A stretch of 64,000 nucleotides of DNA, taken from assembly GCA_013397455.1 (NCBI GenBank), contig VYZB01000030.1, forward strand, positions 3,529,229 to 3,593,228, given 5' to 3'. This document shows, piece after piece, positions 1-60,214 of this stretch (position 1 is the first letter of the stretch; every line of letters starts with the position of its first letter). Below the pieces are notes generated by a model. It did not search any database. It was not told where the DNA came from and saw only the letters and a program-made list of their open reading frames with translations. The translations under genes were made by a program, and so were the position numbers. This DNA is from Crotophaga sulcirostris (taxonomy: Eukaryota > Chordata > Aves > Cuculiformes > Crotophagidae).

Positions 1-49957
<49,957 letters not shown>

Positions 49958-50149
49958 GGTTAGCTAATTCTGTGAACGGAGAAAAGGATTTTATTTAGGA
50001 GGCAACTTAAAAAAATAGCTTCTTCTTTTTGATTCCTGAAGTTGTGATCAGAGCTTCTCACGGAGGAGCCTCCTCTGACCTGCGGGTGCCTCACAGCGCT
50101 CAGGCACCTCTTGAGCTGCACCCTGGACACCCGAAACTTACAAACCATG

Positions 50150-50239
50150 GAATCACAGAATGGTTTGGGTTGGAAGGGACCTCACAGCCCATCCAGTTCC
50201 ACTCCCCTGCCATGGGCAGGGACCCCTCCCACCAGCCCA
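50150..50239 (-). mobile_element. CR1 LINE 3' end, cut by the assembly gap
   Basis: It starts aatcacagaatggtttgggt, then tggaagggacc, the CR1 3' signature in minus orientation, and continues to caccagccca, where the Ns begin. The element therefore continues into the gap. It lies between the two divergent genes, less than 200 bp upstream of the EFL1 coding start. Confidence 0.9.
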
Positions 50240-50793
50240 NNNNNNNNNNNNNNNNNNNNNNNNNNNNNNNNNNNNNNNNNNNNNNNNNNNNNNNNNNNNN
50301 NNNNNNNNNNNNNNNNNNNNNNNNNNNNNNNNNNNNNNNNNNNNNNNNNNNNNNNNNNNNNNNNNNNNNNNNNNNNNNNNNNNNNNNNNNNNNNNNNNNN
50401 NNNNNNNNNNNNNNNNNNNNNNNNNNNNNNNNNNNNNNNNNNNNNNNNNNNNNNNNNNNNNNNNNNNNNNNNNNNNNNNNNNNNNNNNNNNNNNNNNNNN
50501 NNNNNNNNNNNNNNNNNNNNNNNNNNNNNNNNNNNNNNNNNNNNNNNNNNNNNNNNNNNNNNNNNNNNNNNNNNNNNNNNNNNNNNNNNNNNNNNNNNNN
50601 NNNNNNNNNNNNNNNNNNNNNNNNNNNNNNNNNNNNNNNNNNNNNNNNNNNNNNNNNNNNNNNNNNNNNNNNNNNNNNNNNNNNNNNNNNNNNNNNNNNN
50701 NNNNNNNNNNNNNNNNNNNNNNNNNNNNNNNNNNNNNNNNNNNNNNNNNNNNNNNNNNNNNNNNNNNNNNNNNNNNNNNNNNNNNNNNNNNNN
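50240..50793. other. assembly gap (554 N)
   Basis: Unresolved bases. The left flank is CR1 and the right flank is extremely GC-rich, a common cause of failure in bird assemblies. Open frames spanning it are meaningless. The EFL1 non-coding first exon, and most of the promoter shared with SAXO2, should lie here. Confidence 1.
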
Positions 50794-50847
50794 ACGCCCC
50801 GCCGCGCGTGACGCCGCTACGGAAGCCGGCGGGGGCCGCGCGCCGCC

Positions 50848-50860
50848 GTTGCCCGGAGAC
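50848..50860 (+). promoter_or_regulatory. X-box-like RFX half site upstream of SAXO2
   Basis: GTTGCC-c-GGAGAC has a perfect left half of the RFX X-box (GTNRCC) and a degenerate right half (four of six against GGCAAC), 25 bp before the SAXO2 ATG. RFX factors drive ciliary genes, so the site fits the gene, but one half site is weak evidence. Confidence 0.35.
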
Positions 50861-50884
50861 GGACGCTTCGGCCGGCGCGGGAGC

Positions 50885-50925
50885 ATGGGGGCGCCTCGGG
50901 GGGGGTGCCAGATCTGCCGCTGCGG
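50885..50925 (+). CDS. SAXO2: SAXO2 exon 1, coding part
   Basis: 41 nt, MGAPRGGCQICRC plus two bases of Gly14; donor GTGAGC. The first three cysteines of the N-terminal motif are here. Start choice: it is the only in-frame ATG before the conserved CQIC motif in the resolved sequence, with gagcATGG context. Confidence 0.88.
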
Positions 50926-53900
50926 GTGAGCAGCCCCGCCGCGCTCGGGGACGGGGGGGAGGCTCCCAGGAACCCCCGCTCCCTCAGCAACCGGACCCCC
51001 AAACCCACCCCCGTGTTCCTCCCTCCCGGGTTTCGCGGGGGCTCAGCAGCGGGAAGGGGGAAACTGGGTACCGTTCCCGGTTCAACAGCTTCTGGCCTCC
51101 CTTTTTACTAAAAGAGATCTTCCCAGCAGATCCGAAGTAGTATTTTTAGGTTTAAATCAAGTAGGGGAAAAAGCAGATCTTAAATGATATTAATGCAATA
51201 GAAAATGCTATTTTTCTATTAAAATAGAAAAGGATGGAGACGGTCTTTGAAAGCCGCCTGGACTAAACCTCAGGATGAGCCTTTTCCATAGAGCGGAGCC
51301 CACTGGGCTGTGTGGAGCGCAGACTGCACCAAAGGAACCCTTGGAAGAGTCCTGAGTGAATGAGCCTTGACAGAAACCTCTGCTAGCACTTCAGCCTTTA
51401 AAATAGATTTAACAAACCTGCCTTTCTCACATCACATCCAGTTATACTTCTCCACCCTGAAGGGAAACCCCGCTATCTCTTTATATTCAACGATCCGATG
51501 CCCTGCAGCCTCTTTGGCCCAGGGAGGCTGGTGTACGAGGGGACAGCAGGCAATATTTTCATTTAACATTACTATTACAGGTCTATAAGCAATATTATCA
51601 ATGCTGTAGGTAAAAAAAATCACAAGTCAGGTTTCCTAAAATCCTAAGGGATTTAAACCTTGCAAAATTTAGATATATGTTTATAGGTTTGGAGTCTGTA
51701 CTGTTAATGTTTTCAGTTTCTTCTCTGTCTACTTAAAAAAAGAAACAAACAGAAAAATAATCACCCTAGGATTCTCATCCTAGGATTCAAAGATTCTGTC
51801 TTTAATATAAACCAAAAAAATCTAGCAATTGCATCCTGGGAGAGTGATCATAAGATCGCAAGAGTGTGATCACTATTGGAAGTGCAGGGCCAGCCCTGTG
51901 GCTGCAAAGCACACCAAGAACTGCAGGTTTCATGTTGAGGTGTGTAGGGCAGACACACTTAGGTGTTTCTGTGTGGGAAGCCTGTCTCTTTGTTCATCAG
52001 CCCCTTTTTTTTTTATCTGTAGGCAGAGATGAGAGACAGGCACCCTATAAACTTTCTCACGTTCTTTATGGCCAAGAGTGTGGGTGTAGTTTGCCCCATT
52101 AATTTATTTCAAAAGTCCTAGATTAATGAAGAGTTGGAACACATTGTTCTCATGATGAGATGATGAAGTCTGGCTTAAACTCAGTTATAAAAATGGTGAG
52201 ATAAAACTATCTGATAGGACGAGGTTCAACTCAACTGAAAATCCTCAATTCAAAAACCCAGTTTAATAATATGAATAACCGAATAAAACATGCACAAATC
52301 TTATGGTTTAAAAGAAACATCACTGAATTTTTTACAGTTAATAAAATCTTCAACCATTATTGGTTTAGGCAGCACACTGTGTTTGTATCAGTGTAACTAT
52401 AGTGTTTCTGTTTTTAGGGGAAGACTGGTCGCTTGGCAGTGTTACCTGGATATCACAATGCATACACATCTTAGAACAATGCAAAGAAAAAGATCTAATA
52501 TTCTGTAGATGTTATCATTTAGCCATTTGCAGGAAATTTTGTGGAGATACAATTAGTGTTTAATTCAAAGTAATAAAGTAAAAGAAAACAATCTTTCTTA
52601 GCTGTTCACAGAACACAAAACACTTGGAAAAATTTTACAAATACAGAGAGGGAAGTCAGTAAGACTGAACTTTATTTTGATTTCTCTTTACAGGGAAGTG
52701 AGAAGACCCTCCAGAACTCCAGACTGACCTTTTTTGTGCATTGTAACATACACAATCCACTCATTGAAGGCTCATGTCTGGGTTCTGGTGTTCATACTTA
52801 GGGGTTGCAGACTTGGGCTCTTAGTCAAATTTGTTACAAGATTTTAAAGACTATTTTTAATAGATTCCTTCTTGTTAGACGGAATCACTTTCTTTGCCTA
52901 TTAGGTGAGCTTTTTCAAAAATCAACAAATAATTGTAATGCTAAAAAAAATTGAAGTGTACCTTGTGCTGAGCATGCTTGAAGATCAATTTGCAAAACAG
53001 GTCCAATGCTGGGGAATTCTCCTTTTTTAATAACTGACATAATTTCTAGCCTCTTGAGCTTATGACTTTAAGACTTCTGAAGTAGCACAAGATGCTGCCA
53101 AGGCAGTATGATGATCATTTTCAAGCTGCTATGGTAGAGATTTAAGTTCGGTTGGAGGTGTTGGGGTTTTTTTAGAAAAAAATCACAAGAATGTCCTCAA
53201 AACTATATTATGCAGAGTAATGGCTCCATTTCTTACTTTAGAAGCAGAAGGTATATTTTTAATGTGGACAAAGTATGAGCTAGCCTTACTTGGGATTGAT
53301 CCATAAAGAGAAGGAAGTATTTTTATTTTCTTATTTCATGTGTTCAGAATGTGTCAACTTAATACAAGAGAAAATTACATCCTCCTAGCAAGTACAGTCA
53401 GGCTTCAGATCGCTGGCTTAGTAGAAATATCTAACAGCAAATACAGGATGTTAAATCTGGCCTCCAAACAAAGAATAAAGCCTCTGAGGTAGATGAATTC
53501 TTTGCATTCAAGAACAGTATTTGTCTGCTATAAAAGATAATCACCCCATACAAAAGCATAAAAGTTTAGTTTTGAGATATAAAAATAAACTACTGTTTTA
53601 TATTCTTCTCAATATGTCAGCCTTTCCCCATTTATTGCACTTTTGTTATCATTATCATAAAAATCTAGATTCCTAAATAAGTGTAAGTTAAAAGGAAAAA
53701 GGAAAATTTCTTTGAAATATGGGATATTTAAGCCTTCATATTGACGACACGTAAATACATGAAGACACAGTAAAAACTCTTGTCAACACCCGAATAGCAG
53801 ATGACTCAAAAATTCAGTGTCCATACATAATTTCTGTTTTTCAATTTTTTTTATGTGCACTGGAAGTTCAAAAATAAAAACTTTGAGTTGTGGGTTTGTT

Positions 53901-56900
53901 TTTTTTAAAGAAGTTTTTTAATTATGATAAACATTAACTTTTATCATTATTAGTCTAGTTCTCTGAGAGGAAAATGCTTTGTGGGAAAATTTCAAGGGTC
54001 TTGCTAGCATTGTATAAAAAAACAACAACAGTATGTATTCCAATAAATAAGTGAAATTCGGTATCATTCTGTTAAAATAATCAGAGCAATAGCATTTGGC
54101 ACTAGAGAGCCCATATACTGTCAAGTCCATATACTTACGCAAGCCGCAGGATAGTTAGTCTACCTCAAAGAAGGGAAAGAAGAATAATCCATCAAAGCAG
54201 GCATCAGTCAGTTGGTAGGGGAGGCATATTCTCACCAAATTCATTTGAATTAGCAGTAACTCTGGAATTGAACTTAAAATAACTACAAGTAACAAGTTTA
54301 AAATAATCAGTGACTCATGGAGTTCTGGCCAAATGGTAAGCAACGTATGTCATTTATCAGAGCTGTAATCTGTCTTCTCTGATGGATGATTCTTAACATC
54401 ATCTCTCTAAGGAGCTGTGATGTCCTGTGTAATCAGTTTTATAAAATTATCTAAACGAAAACTTTCGGTTTAGCAGTTGGAAAGCACCCAGAAGTAGATT
54501 TATTGGTTAACCAAAAAAAGCCCTAATCTCTTCTCCAATTCAAATTCATATTTATATTAAGGTCATTTTATACTGCCTTTTAGGCCCACTGAAATTTCTT
54601 TCAGAGCCTAGAGTAGCATGTCGGATCTCCTGAACAGTCCTGTCTCTACCAAGACCTACAGGCTCACTCTGCAAGCAATTATATTTCTACTATCTATTTC
54701 CATTTGTAGCATGGTTGTTCAGCAATACAGGGCATATACTGACAATATTGTGTAGAAAATAGTGAGAATTAAGTTTTTAAAGACTGGTGATACCAGAACA
54801 GAGAAGGTGTTTTGTTTGGTGATCGGTCCTCTGGGTCAACTTATGGCAAACGGAAGACTGTCAGAATGAAGGTTTTGTAGACTAATATCATTTGTTTCAA
54901 ACTACTTCAAATCGTATGCCTAAAATATGTGAATGTCATTATAATTTGATACCCTGCATTTCAACTAGCTTTCAAAACATACATTCATTGGTTTGTGTTT
55001 CTGCTTAGCTGTTAGTTTTAGGTGCTACATGACACAGCATATGTTGTTTATAGTTACTGTAAAAAAATATTACTAAGGTGGTAACTGAATTTCATGAATT
55101 TCATGAATTTCTACTGTAGTGGCAGACAAACACTTTGGTGACAAGTAGTACGCTCTCATCTCCTTGTTTTCCTGCCTTTCCTGTTCTTTCCCCCTTCTTC
55201 CTTTTTCCTTTCCTGGCTATCTTCTGAATAGGTCTCAGTTGTTACTTGACTGTCCGTGGACTTGATTGAAAAGGAGTAAACACCTGAGGCTTTGAAAGGA
55301 TCTGGCTTCTTGGGCAGGGCTTCCTCATTTCTCACATACTGAGCTACCGAGCTGGCAAAGTCAGGCAGCCCAAAGTAGTACCAGCTTTAGGGATCTCCAG
55401 TTCCAGGTAACTTCTTTTAGTGGCTTTTTTTCATTTAATTGTTCACAGCAGGAGAGGAGAAATGAAGCATAGTTAGTTATTTTTACAAATAAAACTAGAA
55501 ATATCATTAAAGATCAAAAAAGAGGAAAGTGAATCTTGGTAGTAACATTTAGAGGACTGATATCAACTCTATCCATCCTTTGTATTCTGTACAAAGGGCC
55601 AACTTGCCATCCTATGCTTGACCTATGCCATCAACACAATATTTTTTAGTTTTTATCACTCCAAAAAGATTTTAAACACAAGCTATTGACATTGCTCAAT
55701 CTTCCCTGTTTGTTTTTCACTCCCAGTAGAGAGGGCATGGATTTCCCCTTAAATGATCTCATCTGATGTGTTTTACCCAGGCGCCACCGCTGCCCTCGTA
55801 AACCCACAAAGATTTATGATAATGGACAACAGCCGTGCCTCACAACAGAATATGTGGAAAAATATCCCATGTATAGCAACATCTCTCCTCCCCGGAGCCT
55901 CAAGCTGAAACAAGAGTACCAAGTGCATCATGGGAAAATGGAAGGAATTACGACATTTAAGTAAACATTTTGAAGCAATGTGTTTTACAATTACTCTATA
56001 AAGTTTCTCAGACTTTCGCATTTAAGGGGAGACTGAACATTGTATTGCAGTAATTTTCATAATGCAGTCATTGCCTTATTTACACTTTTAACAGATTTTA
56101 AAGTAAAATTTTGAATGTAGAAATACAGTTACCACAAAAAGGTAATGAAAAATCATGAAGCACACATACAAAAAGATTTGCATTCTTTAGTGCATCCTTT
56201 AACCAGTAAAGATAATCTAAAATTTTTGTCCTTGTTTTCAGCCTGTTTTGGAAATCTAGGTCACATTGAGTCTGAAAAAGCTGGCAAGCTGGGCAACTTT
56301 CTGTAATGCATGTGTGGAATCTGAGATAGTGGGAAAATGAAACCTTAAGAAAAAGAAACTTTTTTTTTTATTCAGACAGTTCCAAATTATTATGAGTTTG
56401 AAGAAAGCCAACTGTAAAGGGGTTACGTAGGGATATTCTGCCAGCACACATATTCTGACGTTAAGCTTACAAGATTATTCAAGATTAAAGAACATCTTTC
56501 AAAGAGTTAGAAAATGCATCGTTCATTCATTAATAATAATGTGATAGAGGCATAAACCTTTACTTTTTCCATTACTGGTTTTTTTTGTGAGCTATAAGTG
56601 CAACAGGTGAAACATCTTTGTTTACAAAAAAAGGAGATACACATAGAAAGGACAAATGGCCTTTTGCAAGATTGACTGTACTGCATATACTGTTTAAACA
56701 CCTGCATATGTAATGAGCATCATTTTAATATAATATACCTATATAAAAATAGTGTTTCTGATTATATTCCATTCTTCTCATGCAATTAGTAAATGCTGCC
56801 ACATGTAGGAATTTGATCTTTGCTCTGCTTCTGCTTCCTGGATAATTTCTTTGTAAAATAACAGCAACTTTTTTCAGTCTCCTTTCAGACATTTTAAGGA

Positions 56901-59900
56901 ATATTTTTAAACTTTGAACAAGTCTCGGAGTGTTGAAGAAGTTGCTTCACTGGCTACCTTTGAATAAAGGCTATATTATGCATCACAGACCCTAGATTTA
57001 TGCACTGTGATTTTCTTTCGTCCTTGCTATCCCTTTAATACATGGCATCAGATTAATTTTTCAGAGCAAACACTATATGTTGTTGTTTTTCCTTGTAGTG
57101 CAACAAATGACAAACGTTACTCCAACAGAAAAAGGAGGTTTTTAACCAGAATTTCCTTTTCCCCAATTTAGATCTGATTATTTACCATACGATATTGTCA
57201 AGCGACCTTTTCGGGTACAAGAAGAATATAAACCAAAGACGGGAGAGATAGATCTGGGAACGACATACCGGAAAGATTATAATGCTAATAAAATACAACC
57301 ACTGGTATTAGTGAGACCTCTAGAGACAAAACACACTACAGGAGGAAAATTGGATACCATACCAACCTATCGAGGTAATAATATATGCTGCCTTTAGAAA
57401 GAGAAATAACCAAGATGCAGGTAGTATTCTGAATTCTGTCAGAAACTGAATTTCTTAGTTTGGGCCAGAGTAAGACAGAGTAGAAAACAGATGATAATGT
57501 CTTAAGATGTTCAGCACTCCAGTTGTTTAAGAGGTGATATTTATTCGTTCCAAACAAAAAGCCTTCTCTACAGTTTTCTTGCCCAGAAGGAGTGAAATTC
57601 TAACACACACTCGGTTAGGTGACCTCTGGCAACACTTGGTTGTAGAGTGTCAATGTATCTTTCAGATGATTTTAGCTCATAACACATGTTTTTCCACAGA
57701 GTAGGTCAAAAGTTGATTTTAGATTTCTTCCTTGTATATTGTATAGCTTGCATATCATCCTAGTAATGATCTGTTTTGTCACAAATTATTCTATTACAAT
57801 GGCCAGCACAAAGGCACTATATCTGCTTTTAAGTTATTCTGGAAAGTGACCTTGATATACTTCATACAACTAGAACATTTTATATATAAAATGTGTCACT
57901 GAATTTGTTACATGTACTCCATTGAAGCCCTAGTTAAAAGTAAGTAAAAATAAATGATGAGATATGATCTACTAGAGTACTAGGATGAAACTTAAGATGT
58001 TCCTGATTATGAGGGCCAGTGTTATTGAGAAGATATTGAAATCACAAGAATCAGATATGTCTATTAAACCAGGACATTTGAATGCTTGGTGCAAAATGAG
58101 CAGAAGACAAGAGTGCAGTGACAGAAAGAGTTGGAAGGATAAAATTTTGGGGAAAAGGCTTTTTTAAAAAAAACAGTTATATTACACTAGCTTCTGTAAG
58201 ATAGGGCTATGGTAGATAAAAATGTATTTATGTAAATACATCCTATTTATTAATTTATTAATTGTAAATAATTTATAAGACATTTAAATATTTCTCTTTA
58301 GCCTACTTGTAAGTTGTAAGCTAGCAAATCATGAATAATTTAGCCTAGTCTGAGCATACAACTAAGACAGCATACAACTTCTCATTTAAAATGTATGTTA
58401 GCAGTTCAACAAGGAGTAAGCATCAAGGAGTGAAAAAACACTAAAGCTGAAGTACGTACAGTAATTGTGAGACAACAAATTGATTTCAACTACCCATGAA
58501 GACGTTAGGATTGGACAGTAATTTTTGTAAATGTAGTGGAACATTCTGTTAGTAAAAAAAACAGAAGCAAAATAAAAAAACACCAATAAGCTTTAAGATA
58601 AAACGTTGATATAGAAATTATGAGAGAGAATTCTCCCAATCAGTAGTGACCATGATGCATTGATCCATGAGGTTCCCTTCAGTCTTGTATATTTACATAA
58701 ACTTCTAAGTAAAATGTAAGATATTGTTTATAAAACCTGTATATGGCTATTTTCTGTATAGAACACACACTAAATATGTACATGCAACATATTCTTTTCC
58801 CTTGAGGAAATATTCAAAATAGGGCATCACATTTATTTTTGTCTGGTTTTATCACAGTAATAATACAAGACAGTTTAATCATATCACAAACATGCTGATA
58901 ACATCATCATTCGCGCTTACATCCATTCTCTTTGTTTTGCAAGATTTTATACCAGAAAAATTTGCCTTCATTTTAAAGGAATAGTCTTCAGTAATAACAC
59001 TCGTGTGGTGAAGTTTTGTTTTTGCCTTAAAGATGACTATAGGTCGTGGGAAGTTCAAAGAAGGGAACCTAGTAAGGTGGAACATATATACCAGCCACCG
59101 ATAGAGAAGTTTGGAAATTCTACTACATTTCAAGATGACTTTGTTCCTAGGGAACTGAATCCCAGACAAAGTTTTAAACCTCCTTGTGTAGCCAAGCTTT
59201 CAGATGTGCCTTTCAATAGTACTACTTGCCACCGCACTTTTTATATTGCTCATCCGCTGGCACCAAAATTCATAAGATCAAAAGAAGTGTACAAGCCAAG
59301 CAACCAACCCTTTGAAGATCTCACAACCTACCGGAAGGATTTTAAGGGGCTACCTGGGCAACTTGCAAAAAGCTGCAAGCCTGAAAATGTAAAAGTCGGG
59401 TCCAATGCTCATTTTAATGGAGTCACTGAATTCCAGGATCGTTTTCAGCCATGGTTGGTCTCCTTGCCTGAGGTCCGCAAAACACAAGAGTATGTTCCAC
59501 CCCCAGGCAACATGGATTTTAACTCCACAACCCATCTTGATTATGTTAAGCATGAGATTTCTCCTGCTGTCCCCATAAGACCAGTTTCTAATGGAAGAAG
59601 AACCAATGCCCCTTTTCAAGGGAATACTACTACAAAGGAAGACTTTAAAGCTTGGGGCATCTGTCGGCAAGAGATTATTAAGAAACAACAGGAAATTCCA
59701 AAACCAATGGGAAAATTTTATGATTTAACTACATTCAAATCTCATTACGTACCACATCAGATCATTCCAGCTCGAAGTTTCAAACCTGTGCATGCTATAT
59801 TTCCTAATCCAGCTCCTTTTCAAGGTGAAACAATGTATCACAGAGAATATACTCTAAAAAAACAAGAGATTTGCCCAGCAAATTATCCATCTCCTCCTGG

Positions 59901-60015
59901 TTATGTGTATGTAAACACAGATTCTCATGGTCACAAATTCTTCCGCCAGCTTACTCCAGAATTTTCCGAGTCAAATAGTAATCCTATTCCAAAGGAAGTA
60001 GCTGTTATGTCATAA
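50885..60015 (+). CDS. SAXO2: SAXO2 (FAM154B), stabiliser of axonemal microtubules 2, complete, 4 exons
   Basis: SAXO proteins bind and stabilise microtubules of cilia, flagella and centrioles. The four exons join without frameshift into 468 codons plus stop. The N terminus has a cysteine cluster (C8, C11, C13, C18: CQICRCGRHRC) typical of the family. The rest is a series of Mn-type modules built on a (T/S)T-(T/Y/F)-x-x-D-(Y/F) core, centred near residues 35, 71, 104, 139, 172, 205, 239, 273, 307, 341, 374 and 408, a 33-36 residue period. Proline-rich KP/PP linkers sit between modules, and a C-terminal PSPPGY(V)...HGHKFFRQ segment is shared with vertebrate SAXO2. No signal peptide or membrane segment is seen. 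It is divergent from EFL1 with 927 bp between start codons. SAXO1 is the alternative paralogue, but the C terminus and the EFL1 neighbour favour SAXO2. Confidence 0.95.
50926..55780 (+). other. SAXO2: SAXO2 intron 1
   Basis: 4.86 kb with GT-AG borders. The first 150 bp continue the CpG block and the rest is AT-rich. It holds a pyrimidine-rich tract (about 55152-55220) and a short gaatttcat repeat near 55090-55112. No other exon, repeat family or RNA gene is recognised. Confidence 0.85.
55152..55220 (+). repeat. pyrimidine-rich tract
   Basis: About 70 nt of nearly pure C/T with few purines in SAXO2 intron 1, some 560 bp before exon 2. It is too far away to be the exon 2 acceptor tract. Confidence 0.6.
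55781..55960 (+). CDS. SAXO2: SAXO2 exon 2
   Basis: 180 nt. It encodes residues 14-74: RHRCPRKPTKIYDNGQQPCL, TTEYVEKYPMY, then LKLKQEYQVHHGKMEGITTF, the first two Mn-type modules. Acceptor TTTTACCCAG, donor GTAAAC. Confidence 0.95.
55961..57171 (+). other. SAXO2: SAXO2 intron 2
   Basis: 1.21 kb of AT-rich intron; nothing else is recognised. Confidence 0.9.
57172..57374 (+). CDS. SAXO2: SAXO2 exon 3
   Basis: 203 nt, residues 74-141 plus one base. It encodes SDYLPYDIVKRPFRVQEEYK, PKTGEIDLGTTYRKDYN and GGKLDTIPTYR. Acceptor AATTTAG, donor GTAATA. Confidence 0.95.
57375..59032 (+). other. SAXO2: SAXO2 intron 3
   Basis: 1.66 kb of AT-rich intron, with an especially AT-rich stretch near 58230-58300. 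Nothing else is recognised. Confidence 0.9.
59033..60015 (+). CDS. SAXO2: SAXO2 exon 4 (most of the protein, stop codon)
   Basis: 983 nt, residues 142-468, stop TAA at 60013-60015. Acceptor CCTTAAAG. It carries eight complete Mn-type modules (residues about 170-416) and the conserved C terminus. The single large exon holding most repeats is intact, with no internal stop. Confidence 0.96.
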
Positions 60016-60105
60016 CACTGAAATGCAGTATTTCAAGCACCTAGGTGAAATAATAGGAATCCTATTTTTTAATTTTTTTCTTTAAACGACACAGAAAGAA
60101 CATTA

Positions 60106-60194
60106 AATAAAGCAAATCCTATTTTTAAAGCATTTAAATTAATAACTTGAAGAAAAACAAAGCAAACCCAGAAGTTCATTACACAACTAATAAA
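60106..60194 (+). terminator. SAXO2: SAXO2 polyadenylation signals
   Basis: AATAAA occurs at 60106-60111 and again at 60189-60194, 91 and 174 nt after the stop codon. Either could end a short 3'UTR; cleavage sites are not determined. Confidence 0.6.
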
Positions 60195-60214
60195 GATTTG
60201 CCAGATTCTGTATA

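Larger units (their letters stand above)
50794..51075. promoter_or_regulatory. CpG-rich block, probable part of divergent EFL1/SAXO2 promoter
   Basis: This is a strong change from AT-rich surroundings to dense GC and CpG (for example gccgcgcgtgacgccgc, gccggcgcggg). It covers the SAXO2 5' leader, first exon and start of intron 1. It contains an ETS-like CGGAAG at 50820-50825 and a CRE half site TGACG at 50809-50813. CpG islands at divergent gene starts usually act as bidirectional promoters. The function is inferred from position and composition only. Confidence 0.7.

Noticed and set aside
50029..51140. Long plus- and minus-strand open frames of 234-326 codons across the N gap
   Set aside because: Most of each frame is unknown bases; they join CR1 sequence to the CpG block and are artefacts of the gap.
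59350..59688. 112-codon minus-strand open frame opposite SAXO2 exon 4
   Set aside because: It is the antisense shadow of well-supported SAXO2 coding sequence, with no family similarity or splice context.
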